A stretch of DNA of 64,000 bases. Source: an uncultured Granulosicoccaceae bacterium (lineage in GTDB: Bacteria; Pseudomonadota; Gammaproteobacteria; Granulosicoccales; Granulosicoccaceae). Positions 42,690 to 51,493 of this stretch are shown one piece after another; the stretch's first letter is position 1; each line of letters starts with the position of its first letter. The position numbers were made by a program, and so were the translations under genes. Location of the stretch: positions 35,585 to 99,584 of the forward strand of contig CALKXD010000044.1 of assembly GCA_938003855.1 (NCBI GenBank), given 5' to 3'. The notes beneath the pieces are model-generated. The model was not told where the DNA came from, did no database searches, and was given only the letters and a program-made list of their open reading frames with translations.

Positions 42690-45224
42690 ATGTCCTCTGC
42701 GTTGCCGGTGTTTGTGAAAAGCAGCCTGCGCTATTGGCAAAAGCATCGCTGGCAGGTATTGCTGATGTTAATCGGTATGGCGTTGGGGGTGGCGGTTGTA
42801 TTTGCGGTCGAAATCGCCAATGCCAGCGCTAAGCGTGCATTTGCATTGTCGCTTGATGCCGTCACCGGACGAACCACTCACCAGATTGTCGGTGGTAGCG
42901 CTGGCGTCGATGAACAACTCTACACGCACTTGCGCACCGAAGCGGGTTTTCGTCGAAGCGCACCGATTGTCGAGGGCGAGATCGCTATAGGCAGTGAATC
43001 CTTTCAATTGCTGGGCGTTGATCTGTTTGCCGAGCCGATGTTCCGTGACGACAGCACCGGTTCCAACAGTGTGGCCGGTCGTGGTCGTGCATCGCTGCAA
43101 CTACTGGACAGCGGCAGTGCGCTTCTCGCGCGAACAACCGTGCAGCGACTGGGCCTTAAGATTGGTGATCACTTCAGCGTGTCAGTGGCGGGCCGTGATG
43201 CCACGCTTCATCTCATCGATGTTATTGGTGGCAGCCGCCAGGCGGCGTTCGAGTCCCTGATCATGGTTGATGTTTCTACGGCGCAGCAACTGCTTGACCG
43301 CAACGGTAGACTGAGTCGCATTGATCTGGTGATCGAAGACCCTTCAGAGCTCGACTCCATCCGTGGCTTGTTTCCGTCGCATGAAATTATAGAATCGCAA
43401 ACCCGTAATGCCTCATTGAAGCAAATGACGCAGGCATTCCACACCAACCTGCTTGCCATGAGTTTGCTGGCACTGCTGGTCGGTGCCTTTTTGATCTACA
43501 ATACCGTCACGTTGTCGGTGCTGCAGCGTCGACAGATGTTTGGGGCGTTACGGGTGGCTGGTGTTACTCGCCGCGAGCTGTTTACAGCAATTCTGCTTGA
43601 GGCGACGGTGTTCGCTGTCGTCGGCACCTTGCTCGGTTTGTTGTTAGGGCTGATTCTGGGCAACTCACTCCTGGTGCTGGTCACACGCACCATCAACGAT
43701 CTCTATTTTACCCTTGACGTCAGGCGTATTGATGTCTCGCTTGTGTCTGTGGCTAAAGCGCTGGCGTTGGGTCTGGGGGCAGCGGTTATTGCGGCTGTTG
43801 CGCCGGCGCTGGAGGCCGCAGGCAGTGCACCGGCCACCGTATTGCAACGCTCATCTATAGAAAAGCAGGCGCGGGGAATGGTGCCGTTGCTGGCGCTTGT
43901 CGGTACTGCTCTGATACTGTGCGGAGCGCTGATTGTCTGGATCAGTAGCAGCAGTCTATGGGCCGGGTTCGCGGCGCTGTTGTTTATCGTGGTGGGCTAT
44001 AGTCTGCTTATTCCAAAAGCACTGATGTTTGCCGCCGGTCTTGTCTCGGGGAGCTCGGGTTGGCTAAGGCGCTTTGTCGGGCCAATGGGCCACTATCCGG
44101 TGCGCTCCCTGACAGCCAGTCTGAGCCGGACCTCAGTGGCCATCGCGGCACTGGTGGTCGCGGTATCGGCAACCGCAGGTGTTGGCATCATGATAAACAG
44201 CTTTCGCTACTCGGTGATTGACTGGCTGGGTCAGACGCTTACGTCCGATATCTATATCAGGGCGGCAGAGTCGCAGCGTGAGGCTATCCCCGATGCATTG
44301 AAACAGGATATCGCAGCGCTTGACGGGGTGACCGGCTTGCGAGTAGCGCGTGGCACTGAGATCGAAGCCTCTGGCTCACCGGTACGGCTTCTGGCGTTGC
44401 AATTCAGTGGTAATGGAAATAACGGTTTTTCATTTAGAAAAACCAACGGGCAGGGTCATTGGCAACGCTTTCGCAGCGGTGACGGTATTTTTGTCTCAGA
44501 GCCGTTTGCCTGGAAAACCGGCCTGACAACCGGTGACCGGGTACGTCTAAGCACGGACCGCGGTATTGTCGACTTTACCATTGAGGGCGTGGTGACCGAC
44601 TACAGCGCCGGTCAAGGCCTGATCATCATCAATTACGCAAGTTATCAGCGCTACTGGACCGACAATGCTATTACGTCAATCGGTTTACAGTTGCAGCCCG
44701 ACGTAGATATAGAACGCTTCAAGCCGGGACTGCGTGATGTGCTTGCACGCTACCCGATGGAGTTCTCGCTGCGATCGAATCGCGAGATTCGTGAAGTCTC
44801 ACTGGATATATTTGACCGCACATTTGCGATTACCCATGTACTGCGCTTGCTCACCGTCGGAGTAGCATTTGTCGGAATTCTAAGTGCGCTGCTGGCCCTG
44901 GCACTGGAGCGCCGACAAGAGTTTGCTGTGTTGCGTTCGATTGGCCTGACACCGTCGGAGTTGCGTAATTTACTATTTGTGCAGTCCGGCCTGATGGGGC
45001 TGGTGGCCGGTTTGCTATCGCTGCCACTGGGTCTTGTGATGTCCAAATTACTGGTATCGATAATAAACGTGCGCTCGTTTGGCTGGACCATGGACTTCCA
45101 GGTGCCCGCCGGCGTACTGCTGCAAACGTTATTGCTTGCGGTTGCCGCGGCTCTGATCGCGGGCATCTATCCGTCGGCGATGTTAAGTCGCCTGCCTCCC
45201 GCTCAAGCGCTGCGCAATCAATGA
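42690..45224 (+). CDS. ABC transporter permease with two FtsX domains (YbbP-like)
   Basis: 844 residues from ATG at 42690; the frame also allows ATG 42657 or TTG 42636, both overlapping the ATPase gene. An N-terminal membrane helix (Q-V-L-L-M-L-I-G-M-A-L-G) precedes a large periplasmic MacB-like domain. A first FtsX helix set (about 265-460) and a second periplasmic domain follow, then a final FtsX set (about 720-844) with R-R-Q-E-F-A-V-L-R-S-I-G-L. Ten helices are expected, as in E. coli YbbP. These systems use mechanotransmission to release or extrude lipid-like or lipoprotein cargo at the periplasm. The stop overlaps the following lipoprotein gene by 4 bases. Confidence 0.9.
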   Translation: MSSALPVFVKSSLRYWQKHRWQVLLMLIGMALGVAVVFAVEIANASAKRAFALSLDAVTGRTTHQIVGGSAGVDEQLYTHLRTEAGFRRSAPIVEGEIAIGSESFQLLGVDLFAEPMFRDDSTGSNSVAGRGRASLQLLDSGSALLARTTVQRLGLKIGDHFSVSVAGRDATLHLIDVIGGSRQAAFESLIMVDVSTAQQLLDRNGRLSRIDLVIEDPSELDSIRGLFPSHEIIESQTRNASLKQMTQAFHTNLLAMSLLALLVGAFLIYNTVTLSVLQRRQMFGALRVAGVTRRELFTAILLEATVFAVVGTLLGLLLGLILGNSLLVLVTRTINDLYFTLDVRRIDVSLVSVAKALALGLGAAVIAAVAPALEAAGSAPATVLQRSSIEKQARGMVPLLALVGTALILCGALIVWISSSSLWAGFAALLFIVVGYSLLIPKALMFAAGLVSGSSGWLRRFVGPMGHYPVRSLTASLSRTSVAIAALVVAVSATAGVGIMINSFRYSVIDWLGQTLTSDIYIRAAESQREAIPDALKQDIAALDGVTGLRVARGTEIEASGSPVRLLALQFSGNGNNGFSFRKTNGQGHWQRFRSGDGIFVSEPFAWKTGLTTGDRVRLSTDRGIVDFTIEGVVTDYSAGQGLIIINYASYQRYWTDNAITSIGLQLQPDVDIERFKPGLRDVLARYPMEFSLRSNREIREVSLDIFDRTFAITHVLRLLTVGVAFVGILSALLALALERRQEFAVLRSIGLTPSELRNLLFVQSGLMGLVAGLLSLPLGLVMSKLLVSIINVRSFGWTMDFQVPAGVLLQTLLLAVAAALIAGIYPSAMLSRLPPAQALRNQ

Positions 45225-46354
45225 AATATACGGTAAAAATAATCGCAGTGTGTATCAGCTGCCTGTGGGTGTTGTGTGCCTGCAAGGGGGCTTCCGAACA
45301 GCCAGTGGTACAGTCGATCAGTTTGCACACCGAACTCGGTGGCAATGCCGATGGCTTTACCCGTGCCTGCGGTGGCAGGGAGTTCCGTTTTCCGCAAGAC
45401 CATGGACCGCACCCGGAGTTTCGCAACGAGTGGTGGTACGTCACCGGCAATCTTAAAGACAAAAAGTCGCAGGCGTTCGGATTTCACGCTACCTTTTTTC
45501 GCATTGCAAATCGACCCTATAATACCGATCAACCGAATTCCTGGGCGGCCAGTCAGTTTTATATGGCGCATTTTGCTATCACCCGGCATGGCGGTGATCA
45601 GGTAAGAGCCCATGAGCGGTTTGCACGAGCCGCCGCCGGTCTGGCTGGAGCGCAGGCCGAGCCCTTCCGGGTATGGCTCGACGACTGGTCAATCAATGCA
45701 ACGCAGCAAAGCCGCGCCGATAAACCCGAGTGGCTACTGAAACTAGGCGACGGCTCAGATCATCTTGAGCTGGTATTAACAGCGCAAAAGCCGATCACCC
45801 TGCAGGGCGATCAGGGTTACAGCCAAAAGAGCAGCGATCCGTGTAATGCCTCTTATTATTATTCGGTATCGCGAATGACGGCGAGCGGTTCGTTGAGTAT
45901 CGATGGACAGGATCATCGGGTAGACGGTACCGCCTGGCTGGATCGTGAGTGGAGCAGCAGTGCACTTGCCGATGATCAGCAGGGATGGGATTGGTTTGCC
46001 CTGCAGCTTGATGATGGTCGCGATATCATGTACTACCAGTTACGCAACAACAACGGTGATCGCGACCCGCAGAGCTATGCCGCCGAGATAGATCGTACCG
46101 GCGGCAGGAAGATACTGTCCCTGGACGATATCGACCTTGAAGTCACGCGCTGGTGGCAAAGTGACAGCGGTAGCCGTTATCCGGTTGCGGGGCAACTAAG
46201 GCGTACTGATACCGGTGAGGTCATCCATTATGAGCCGTTGATCGACAATCAGGAATTGCCGTTGACCGTGCGGTACTGGGAAGGTGCCATAATGCTCAGC
46301 AACGCCGATGGTGAATCTATCGGCACAGGCTATCTGGAACTGACGGGCTACTGA
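45221..46354 (+). CDS. AttH/CrtC-like (carotenoid 1,2-hydratase-type) lipoprotein
   Basis: A 377-residue exported protein. The signal peptide ends in L-C-A-C (Cys21), a slightly odd lipobox with Cys at -2. The body is a double lipocalin-like beta-barrel of the AttH/CrtC type: H-P-E-F-R-N-E-W-W-Y-V-T-G-N-L near residue 75, F-Y-M-A-H-F-A-I, D-G-T-A-W-L-D-R-E-W-S-S and G-W-D-W-F-A-L-Q-L. Such proteins sit beside MacB-type ABC systems in many proteobacteria. ATGA overlap with the permease stop shows translational coupling. It may bind a lipid or isoprenoid handled by the transporter; this is inference. Confidence 0.9.
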   Translation: MKYTVKIIAVCISCLWVLCACKGASEQPVVQSISLHTELGGNADGFTRACGGREFRFPQDHGPHPEFRNEWWYVTGNLKDKKSQAFGFHATFFRIANRPYNTDQPNSWAASQFYMAHFAITRHGGDQVRAHERFARAAAGLAGAQAEPFRVWLDDWSINATQQSRADKPEWLLKLGDGSDHLELVLTAQKPITLQGDQGYSQKSSDPCNASYYYSVSRMTASGSLSIDGQDHRVDGTAWLDREWSSSALADDQQGWDWFALQLDDGRDIMYYQLRNNNGDRDPQSYAAEIDRTGGRKILSLDDIDLEVTRWWQSDSGSRYPVAGQLRRTDTGEVIHYEPLIDNQELPLTVRYWEGAIMLSNADGESIGTGYLELTGY

Positions 46355-46637
46355 GCGGAATCTACCCGCGCTATACAGCGCTGTCTCAGCGCCGGGGTTA
46401 GTGCGCTCAGGCGACTGCTACCGGCTTATAGATCGTCCGACCGACAGGTGTTTTATCTGCCGGCCACGGTTGGTAACTTACCCGTGCAAAACACTGTCTG
46501 TGTGTTAGTCGCTGCGTAGCGATATTACCGCCGCTCAACAATGACTCCCGTCTGAGCCTATGGAAACCGCCAGCCGGAGTAACGCTACTGGTAAGCTTAC
46601 GACGGTTGTCGACGGAAGATCTCGCTGTAATGACGGT

Positions 46638-47036
46638 CTAGCGGGTAAACAATAACCAGATCAGCCACAGAACGTTAAAAATAGCCAGCGCCATGAGAGA
46701 GACAAATGTCAGTTGCATTGATAGTACCCGGATCTTCATTGCGCCGTCTTCCTTCATGCCAACCGGGTGCAATATCCGACCGGCTAAAAAGGCAATGGCC
46801 AGCAATGCGCAAAGCAGCCAGTGTGCGCCGTTGCTCTCAAGACAAGCCAGCAGAATCAGGCTCAACGGTGCGTATTCAGTCAGATTGGCCTGAGTTCGAA
46901 TCGCTCTGAGCAGATCAGCGTTGCCACCGTCGCCGACGCTGACCTGGTGCTTGCGTCGCAGGCCGATTACCCGGAATGACAACATAATATAGAGAGCGCA
47001 AATGACACTTGCCGACAATGCGGTGATAACCAGCAT
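46638..47036 (-). CDS. MAPEG-family membrane protein (YecN-like)
   Basis: A 132-residue protein with four predicted membrane helices. It has the MAPEG signature region R-x-H-Q-V-S-V-G-D-G-G-N-A-D-L-L-R-A-I-R and, after it, N-x-T-E-Y-A-P-L. The bacterial members near E. coli YecN lack an assigned reaction; eukaryotic relatives act on glutathione and eicosanoids. It is alone on its strand, with a weak upstream region. Confidence 0.9.
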   Translation of the reverse strand: MLVITALSASVICALYIMLSFRVIGLRRKHQVSVGDGGNADLLRAIRTQANLTEYAPLSLILLACLESNGAHWLLCALLAIAFLAGRILHPVGMKEDGAMKIRVLSMQLTFVSLMALAIFNVLWLIWLLFTR

Positions 47037-47223
47037 TCGATTTCCTTGGTAGTATGAGTATTTGGGAGTGACACTAGAACATTGTCGTTGGCACGCCGCA
47101 ATTAACGAAGCTGAAAGGCCGCAGCCATGTCGGTATTTTCGGGCAAAGCGCTTCTTGCAAATTTACTGGCCAGAGTGGATTATTCCGGCGCTGGCTAACA
47201 ACTGTCGAAACTGGAAATAAGCA

Positions 47224-47658
47224 ATGGCAAATAAAACTGACGGGCGCATTCACTGGAGCTTCTGGGTGATCAGTGTGTTCGCACTGATCTGGAATCTGAT
47301 GGGCGTAATGAATTATCTGATGCAAATGAATCCGGAGGTGGTTGCTGCCATGCCGGAGTCGCATCGCGCCATTATAGAAGGGCGGCCGGCGTGGGCGACC
47401 GGTGGCTTTGCGATAGGCGTGTTCGGTGGCGCACTCGGCTGTCTGTTGTTGCTGCTAAGGCGGTCCTGGGCAATACCGGTATTGCTGGTGGCACTGTTGG
47501 GTGTGTGTGTGACGATGGCGCACACCGTAATGGTGGCGATGTCGCTGGCAAACTTCGGCACCTTTGAAATTATGATGATGATTGTCAGCCCGCTGGCCGT
47601 CGGTGTGCTGCTGATTTTGTACGCACGCAAATCGGCGGTACGTGGCTGGCTGCGCTAA
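47224..47658 (+). CDS. Four-helix inner membrane protein of unknown function
   Basis: 144 residues with four membrane helices: about residues 9-30 (S-F-W-V-I-S-V-F-A-L-I-W-N-L-M-G), 58-78, 82-103 and 113-133. A loop between helices 1 and 2 contains M-P-E-S-H-R-A-I-I-E-G-R-P-A-W-A-T-G-G-F, a pattern seen in a widespread small uncharacterised family sometimes labelled sugar transporter without evidence. It ends convergently 11 bp from the amino acid ABC ATPase gene. No function is proposed. Confidence 0.82.
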   Translation: MANKTDGRIHWSFWVISVFALIWNLMGVMNYLMQMNPEVVAAMPESHRAIIEGRPAWATGGFAIGVFGGALGCLLLLLRRSWAIPVLLVALLGVCVTMAHTVMVAMSLANFGTFEIMMMIVSPLAVGVLLILYARKSAVRGWLR

Positions 47659-47669
47659 CCTTATTCCGG

Positions 47670-48401
47670 TTATAGCACGCGGGCCAGAAACTCGCGTGTT
47701 CGTGGTTCCTGAGGTTCGCTGAAAATAACGTCGGGCGGGCCGGTTTCTATCAGTCGGCCCTGATCCAGAAAACACACGCGGTCTGCTATTTCACGAGCAA
47801 ATGCCATTTCGTGCGTCGCCAGAAGCATGGTCATTTTTTCGTTTTTCAGGGTTCGTACAACATCCAGTACCTCGCCGATTAATTCCGGGTCCAGCGCTGA
47901 GGTGATTTCGTCAAGCAACAATAACTCCGGTTGCATCGCCAGTGTCCGCACAATTGCCACCCGTTGTTGCTGTCCGCCCGAAAGATGATCCGGGTAGGCG
48001 GTGGCTTTGTCGGCCAGACCAAAACGTTCCAGCAACACCATAGCTTCCTGTTGCGCTTGAGATAACGTTTTTTTGAGTACTTTGCGGGGTGCCAGTGTGA
48101 CATTGTCAATGACACTTAAATGCGGGAACAAATTGAAGCTCTGAAACACCAGTCCAATGCGCCGGCGGATCGGGTCAGGGGGCAGGGACGGCTCGGCGAT
48201 GTCGAAGTCATCCAGCAGTATTTCGCCGTTGTCTATCGGCTCCAGCAGGTTGATGCAACGCAGCAAGGTAGACTTGCCGGAGCCCGACGCGCCAATCAGG
48301 CAGATGAGTTCGCCTTTGGCTACTTTCAGTGAAAAATTGTCGAGCACTGTCACCGGCCCGAAATGCTTAACGATTGATCGCAGCTCCAGTTTGGCACTCA
48401 C
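47670..48401 (-). CDS. Polar amino acid ABC importer, ATP-binding subunit
   Basis: 243 residues from GTG 48401, chosen because it overlaps the permease stop in a GTGA arrangement; the frame is open further upstream inside the permease gene. It has Walker A G-A-S-G-S-G-K-S-T-L-L, Q-loop F-Q-S-F-N-L-F-P-H-L, signature L-S-G-G-Q-Q-Q-R-V-A-I, Walker B L-L-L-L-D-E-I-T-S-A-L-D-P and the H-loop T-H-E-M. The pattern is that of HisP/GlnQ. It energises the permease and binding protein encoded upstream. Confidence 0.93.
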   Translation of the reverse strand: MSAKLELRSIVKHFGPVTVLDNFSLKVAKGELICLIGASGSGKSTLLRCINLLEPIDNGEILLDDFDIAEPSLPPDPIRRRIGLVFQSFNLFPHLSVIDNVTLAPRKVLKKTLSQAQQEAMVLLERFGLADKATAYPDHLSGGQQQRVAIVRTLAMQPELLLLDEITSALDPELIGEVLDVVRTLKNEKMTMLLATHEMAFAREIADRVCFLDQGRLIETGPPDVIFSEPQEPRTREFLARVL

Positions 48402-49219
48402 GCCAGTCGCTCCCGGCGTTGCCGCGCCAGCAGGTAATCTGCATATCGGGTGATCGGTATAGTGACGCACAGAAAGATAAGCGCTGCGCCGACATATGGG
48501 GTGAAGTTTGCCATTAATGACTTGTAGACATTGGCCTGACGGAGGACTTCGATAGGGCCGATAAACGACAGCAGCGCGACATCTTTCAGCAACGCGATGA
48601 CAAAATTCATCAGTGCCGGTACCTGGCGGCGTATAGCCTGCGGCAGTACCACGTAGCGAAGCGTCATCGATTCACTCATCCCGAGTGAGCGCGAGGCCGC
48701 TGACTGACTGCTGTGTACCGACTCTATACCGGCACGAAAGACCTCGGCGACATACGCCGAATAACCCAGAACCAGCGCCACCGTACCCCAGATATACGGT
48801 GAGTTGTAGGGACGTGGCAAGCCGAGTCCGGGAATGCCGAAGCCGATCAGATAGACCAGTAGTATGACCGGCACGCCCCGCAGAACATCGGTATACAAGG
48901 CTCCGAACACGCGCAGCGGGAACAGTGCCGGTCGCCTGGTGTTGCGGGCCAGTGCTATCGCCAGTGACAGGACAAATATCAGCGGTGCCGACCACAGAAA
49001 AATCTGCAGATCCACCACAAACGCGCTAAGTAATTTGGGGAAGGTTTTCTGCAGGATTTCCCAGTTGAAAAAACTGGTTTTTACCGCCGTCCAACCCGGT
49101 GCCAGTGGCACAAGATAGTACAGTGCTGCAACCACAGCCATCAGCGACACACCTGAAATTACCAGGCTGCGTCGCTTCAGGTGTTGATCGTAGCGTTGCC
49201 GGCGGGTCAGTTCGCGCAA
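48398..49219 (-). CDS. Polar amino acid ABC importer, permease subunit
   Basis: 273 residues with a cytoplasmic N-terminus, five to six membrane helices and the HisM/GlnP EAA loop (S-R-S-L-G-M-S-E-S-M-T-L-R-Y-V-V-L-P-Q-A). It also has F-R-A-G-I-E-S-V-H. A single permease gene implies a homodimeric channel. It follows the binding-protein gene by 43 bp and overlaps the ATPase gene. Confidence 0.92.
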   Translation of the reverse strand: MRELTRRQRYDQHLKRRSLVISGVSLMAVVAALYYLVPLAPGWTAVKTSFFNWEILQKTFPKLLSAFVVDLQIFLWSAPLIFVLSLAIALARNTRRPALFPLRVFGALYTDVLRGVPVILLVYLIGFGIPGLGLPRPYNSPYIWGTVALVLGYSAYVAEVFRAGIESVHSSQSAASRSLGMSESMTLRYVVLPQAIRRQVPALMNFVIALLKDVALLSFIGPIEVLRQANVYKSLMANFTPYVGAALIFLCVTIPITRYADYLLARQRRERLA

Positions 49220-49262
49220 AATGCGACTGGTGCTGTAAGAGTCGTGCGAGTGCTGATAGCGG

Positions 49263-50099
49263 CTATTTGCTCAGGTCGATCACCGGTACGCCAGCGCCAT
49301 CGCCCAGCCATTCGGATTCGATAGCGCTGAGGCTATTGTCAGCGCGCAGCGTTGCAATTGCTTCGTCGACGCAGGCTTTCAGGGGGTTGCCCTCAGCCAT
49401 TAACAAGCCGAAATTGTCGGGCTCGATTGACGCTTCGACCGGAAACTGACCAAGTATTTTGCCGCCATCGATCTGCACGGCCGTAGCAAACAGTGCTGAA
49501 GGCAGGTCGAATACCAGAGCGTCGATCTGGTTGGCTGCAATTGCTGCGATAACATTGGCGTTGTCGTCGTACAGCAGCAGGTCTTGTTCGGGCTTCAGGA
49601 CGTCGTTCAGGAACGTCTGGCTGGTGGTGCCTGCGGCCGCGCCGAAGCGCAATTTTCGCAGTGCCGACCCGGTCGCGTCTGTGCCGTCAGCGGCGCTGCC
49701 GGACTTAACCACAACCGCCACGGCGGTGGTGTAGTAGGGCGCTGAGAAATCGATCACTTTCTCGCGGTCGCTGTTTATTGAGTATTGCTGCAGGTTGAAG
49801 TCGAAGTTTTTTTCACCGGGCTGAATGGCTTCATCGAAGGAGGTGCGGACCCAGTCGACTTTGTCGGCATCAAAGCCCATTGCAGCGGCCACGGCATAGG
49901 CCGTAGCGGCTTCAAACCCTTTGCCGCTTGCCGGATCGTCGTCCATCACCCACGGCGCATAGGCGGGATTGCCGGTGGCGATGGTCAGGCGTCCATCGTG
50001 GAGTGTTTTGCCGGCAGCACAGGTGGCTGCAGCGGCAGGGCCTGCGATGAGCATGGATCCAAGGAGCAATCCGCAAACTGACAGAGAGGTGTTTTTCAT
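49263..50099 (-). CDS. Polar amino acid ABC importer, periplasmic binding protein
   Basis: 278 residues with a Sec signal (cleavage near A-A-A-A-T, residue 25) and an SBP family 3 body: G-K-G-F-E-A-A-T-A-Y-A-V-A, V-D-W-V-R-T-S-F-D-E-A-I-Q-P-G and D-F-S-A-P-Y-Y-T-T-A-V-A-V-V. This is the GlnH/HisJ-like fold; ligand specificity cannot be told by eye. It is the first gene of the three-gene importer operon, and its upstream region is shared with the divergent DUF4422 gene. Confidence 0.92.
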   Translation of the reverse strand: MKNTSLSVCGLLLGSMLIAGPAAAATCAAGKTLHDGRLTIATGNPAYAPWVMDDDPASGKGFEAATAYAVAAAMGFDADKVDWVRTSFDEAIQPGEKNFDFNLQQYSINSDREKVIDFSAPYYTTAVAVVVKSGSAADGTDATGSALRKLRFGAAAGTTSQTFLNDVLKPEQDLLLYDDNANVIAAIAANQIDALVFDLPSALFATAVQIDGGKILGQFPVEASIEPDNFGLLMAEGNPLKACVDEAIATLRADNSLSAIESEWLGDGAGVPVIDLSK

Positions 50100-50388
50100 T
50101 GTCGACGCCTGAGTGAATTTTCCTCAGATTACGGCGCTCACTGACCAATTGCAAGACTGCGGGCGTACCTTGAGTAGGCAGGTTTTGCCGGCAGACCGAC
50201 CTGCAGCAAGCACCAGCGGTAGTGCCGGTAGACTTGTGCTGCGCGGGATTCCCCGGGCGTCCATTGCCAGCGGTTTGCGCTGTCATCGGCGCTTTCAGGG
50301 GTGTTCAATTCTTGCATTGAACCGGGTCTGCGCGCGATGCGCCAGCTTCATTGCACCGGTGCGTGATGCCGAAGGGGAAATACAGTCA

Positions 50389-51237
50389 GTGTCAGGTCTG
50401 GACATTTTTTGCACAATACATCAGCCGCTCGATCTGTCCGGCACCGGGATCAAAACCCTGCAGGTGGGGGATGCGACCGAATCATTTGCTGATAGTCGTG
50501 ACTCTGATGGCGAACATATCGCGGGTAAAAACGGTCGGTTCTCGGAACTGACCGGTCATTACGCGGTGTGGAAGAATCACCCGTCGGAGGCGGTTGGCTT
50601 TTGCCACTACCGCCGTTATTTAATCCCCCGACAACTGTCCGGGTGGATCAGAAGCTCCGCTCACAAGCCCTACGCTGATCATGGTATCGGTGGCGTGGGT
50701 AATTATGCCTCTGGTCATTTGATCACTCACGAAGCGATGCAGGCGCAGTTCAGCCAGTGCGACTATATCGGTCTGCTCGAAGCGCAATTGCAGGAGGTCG
50801 ATATTCTGTTGCCGCTGTCCAACCCTCTGCCGGAGGGCGGTCTGCTGCATCAATACGGCAATGCGCATCCGGTCGAGCCATTTTTTAGAATGCTGGCACT
50901 GCTTGCCGCCGACGATAACCAGATGGCCAGGGATGCGCACTGGTTTTTCACCAGCCATCCGCACGCACACTGGAACAATCTGTTTATCACCCGGTGGGAA
51001 ATCTACACAGAGTATTGCGAGTTTCTGTTCGACTTGCTGTTGCGCCTCGATGCACAGATCGCCCCCCTTGAGTCGGTTTATCAAAATCGCATCTGTGCGT
51101 TCCTGTCAGAGCGATTGATGAACTTCTGGGTGTGGAAAAAGCAATTGAAAATCGCAGAGCTCGACTGGTGCATGACGCAGGATATACAGGATGCTGCAGA
51201 AGGACATCAGCGCAAAGTCAGGCACCCAAGGCAGTAG
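50389..51237 (+). CDS. DUF4422 domain protein (putative glycan glycosyltransferase)
   Basis: 282 residues from GTG at 50389, which has a GAAGGGG site 11 bases upstream and places D-I-F-C-T-I-H at the N-terminus, as in other DUF4422 proteins. The frame is open back to 50113, but that part looks non-coding and covers the divergent promoter. Hallmarks are F-S-E-L-T-G-H-Y-A-V-W-K-N, G-F-C-H-Y-R-R-Y, a D-I-L-L-P-L segment, and N-N-L-F-I-T-R-W near residue 200. DUF4422 occurs in capsular polysaccharide and LPS loci and is thought to be a GT-A-like transferase. Its neighbours are not glycan genes. Confidence 0.82.
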   Translation: MSGLDIFCTIHQPLDLSGTGIKTLQVGDATESFADSRDSDGEHIAGKNGRFSELTGHYAVWKNHPSEAVGFCHYRRYLIPRQLSGWIRSSAHKPYADHGIGGVGNYASGHLITHEAMQAQFSQCDYIGLLEAQLQEVDILLPLSNPLPEGGLLHQYGNAHPVEPFFRMLALLAADDNQMARDAHWFFTSHPHAHWNNLFITRWEIYTEYCEFLFDLLLRLDAQIAPLESVYQNRICAFLSERLMNFWVWKKQLKIAELDWCMTQDIQDAAEGHQRKVRHPRQ

Positions 51238-51493
51238 CCGGTTTCTGTGGATTGTGCCAAACCGCGGTTTTCGAGCAGGCTGCTGACTGCGTATCTGTGC
51301 CGCGGTCGACTTAAGAACAACAGGATCTGCCGATACGATTTGTGACGGTTTGACAACCTGAAGATAGGCCGGCGCCTGGTGTCGTGCAGGCTCTCAAGTT
51401 GTTGCGATCACAGTACTAGAAGAATCGGTTCCGACCGGGTTGTTTGCTTGTCTGGTGGTCAGGCTACCGTCTATCACTGAAGCGGAAGAAATA

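Noticed and set aside
50113..50388. N-terminal extension of the DUF4422 protein
   Set aside because: The first 92 residues have no DUF4422 character and the stretch doubles as the divergent promoter of the amino acid importer; GTG 50389 gives the expected N-terminus.
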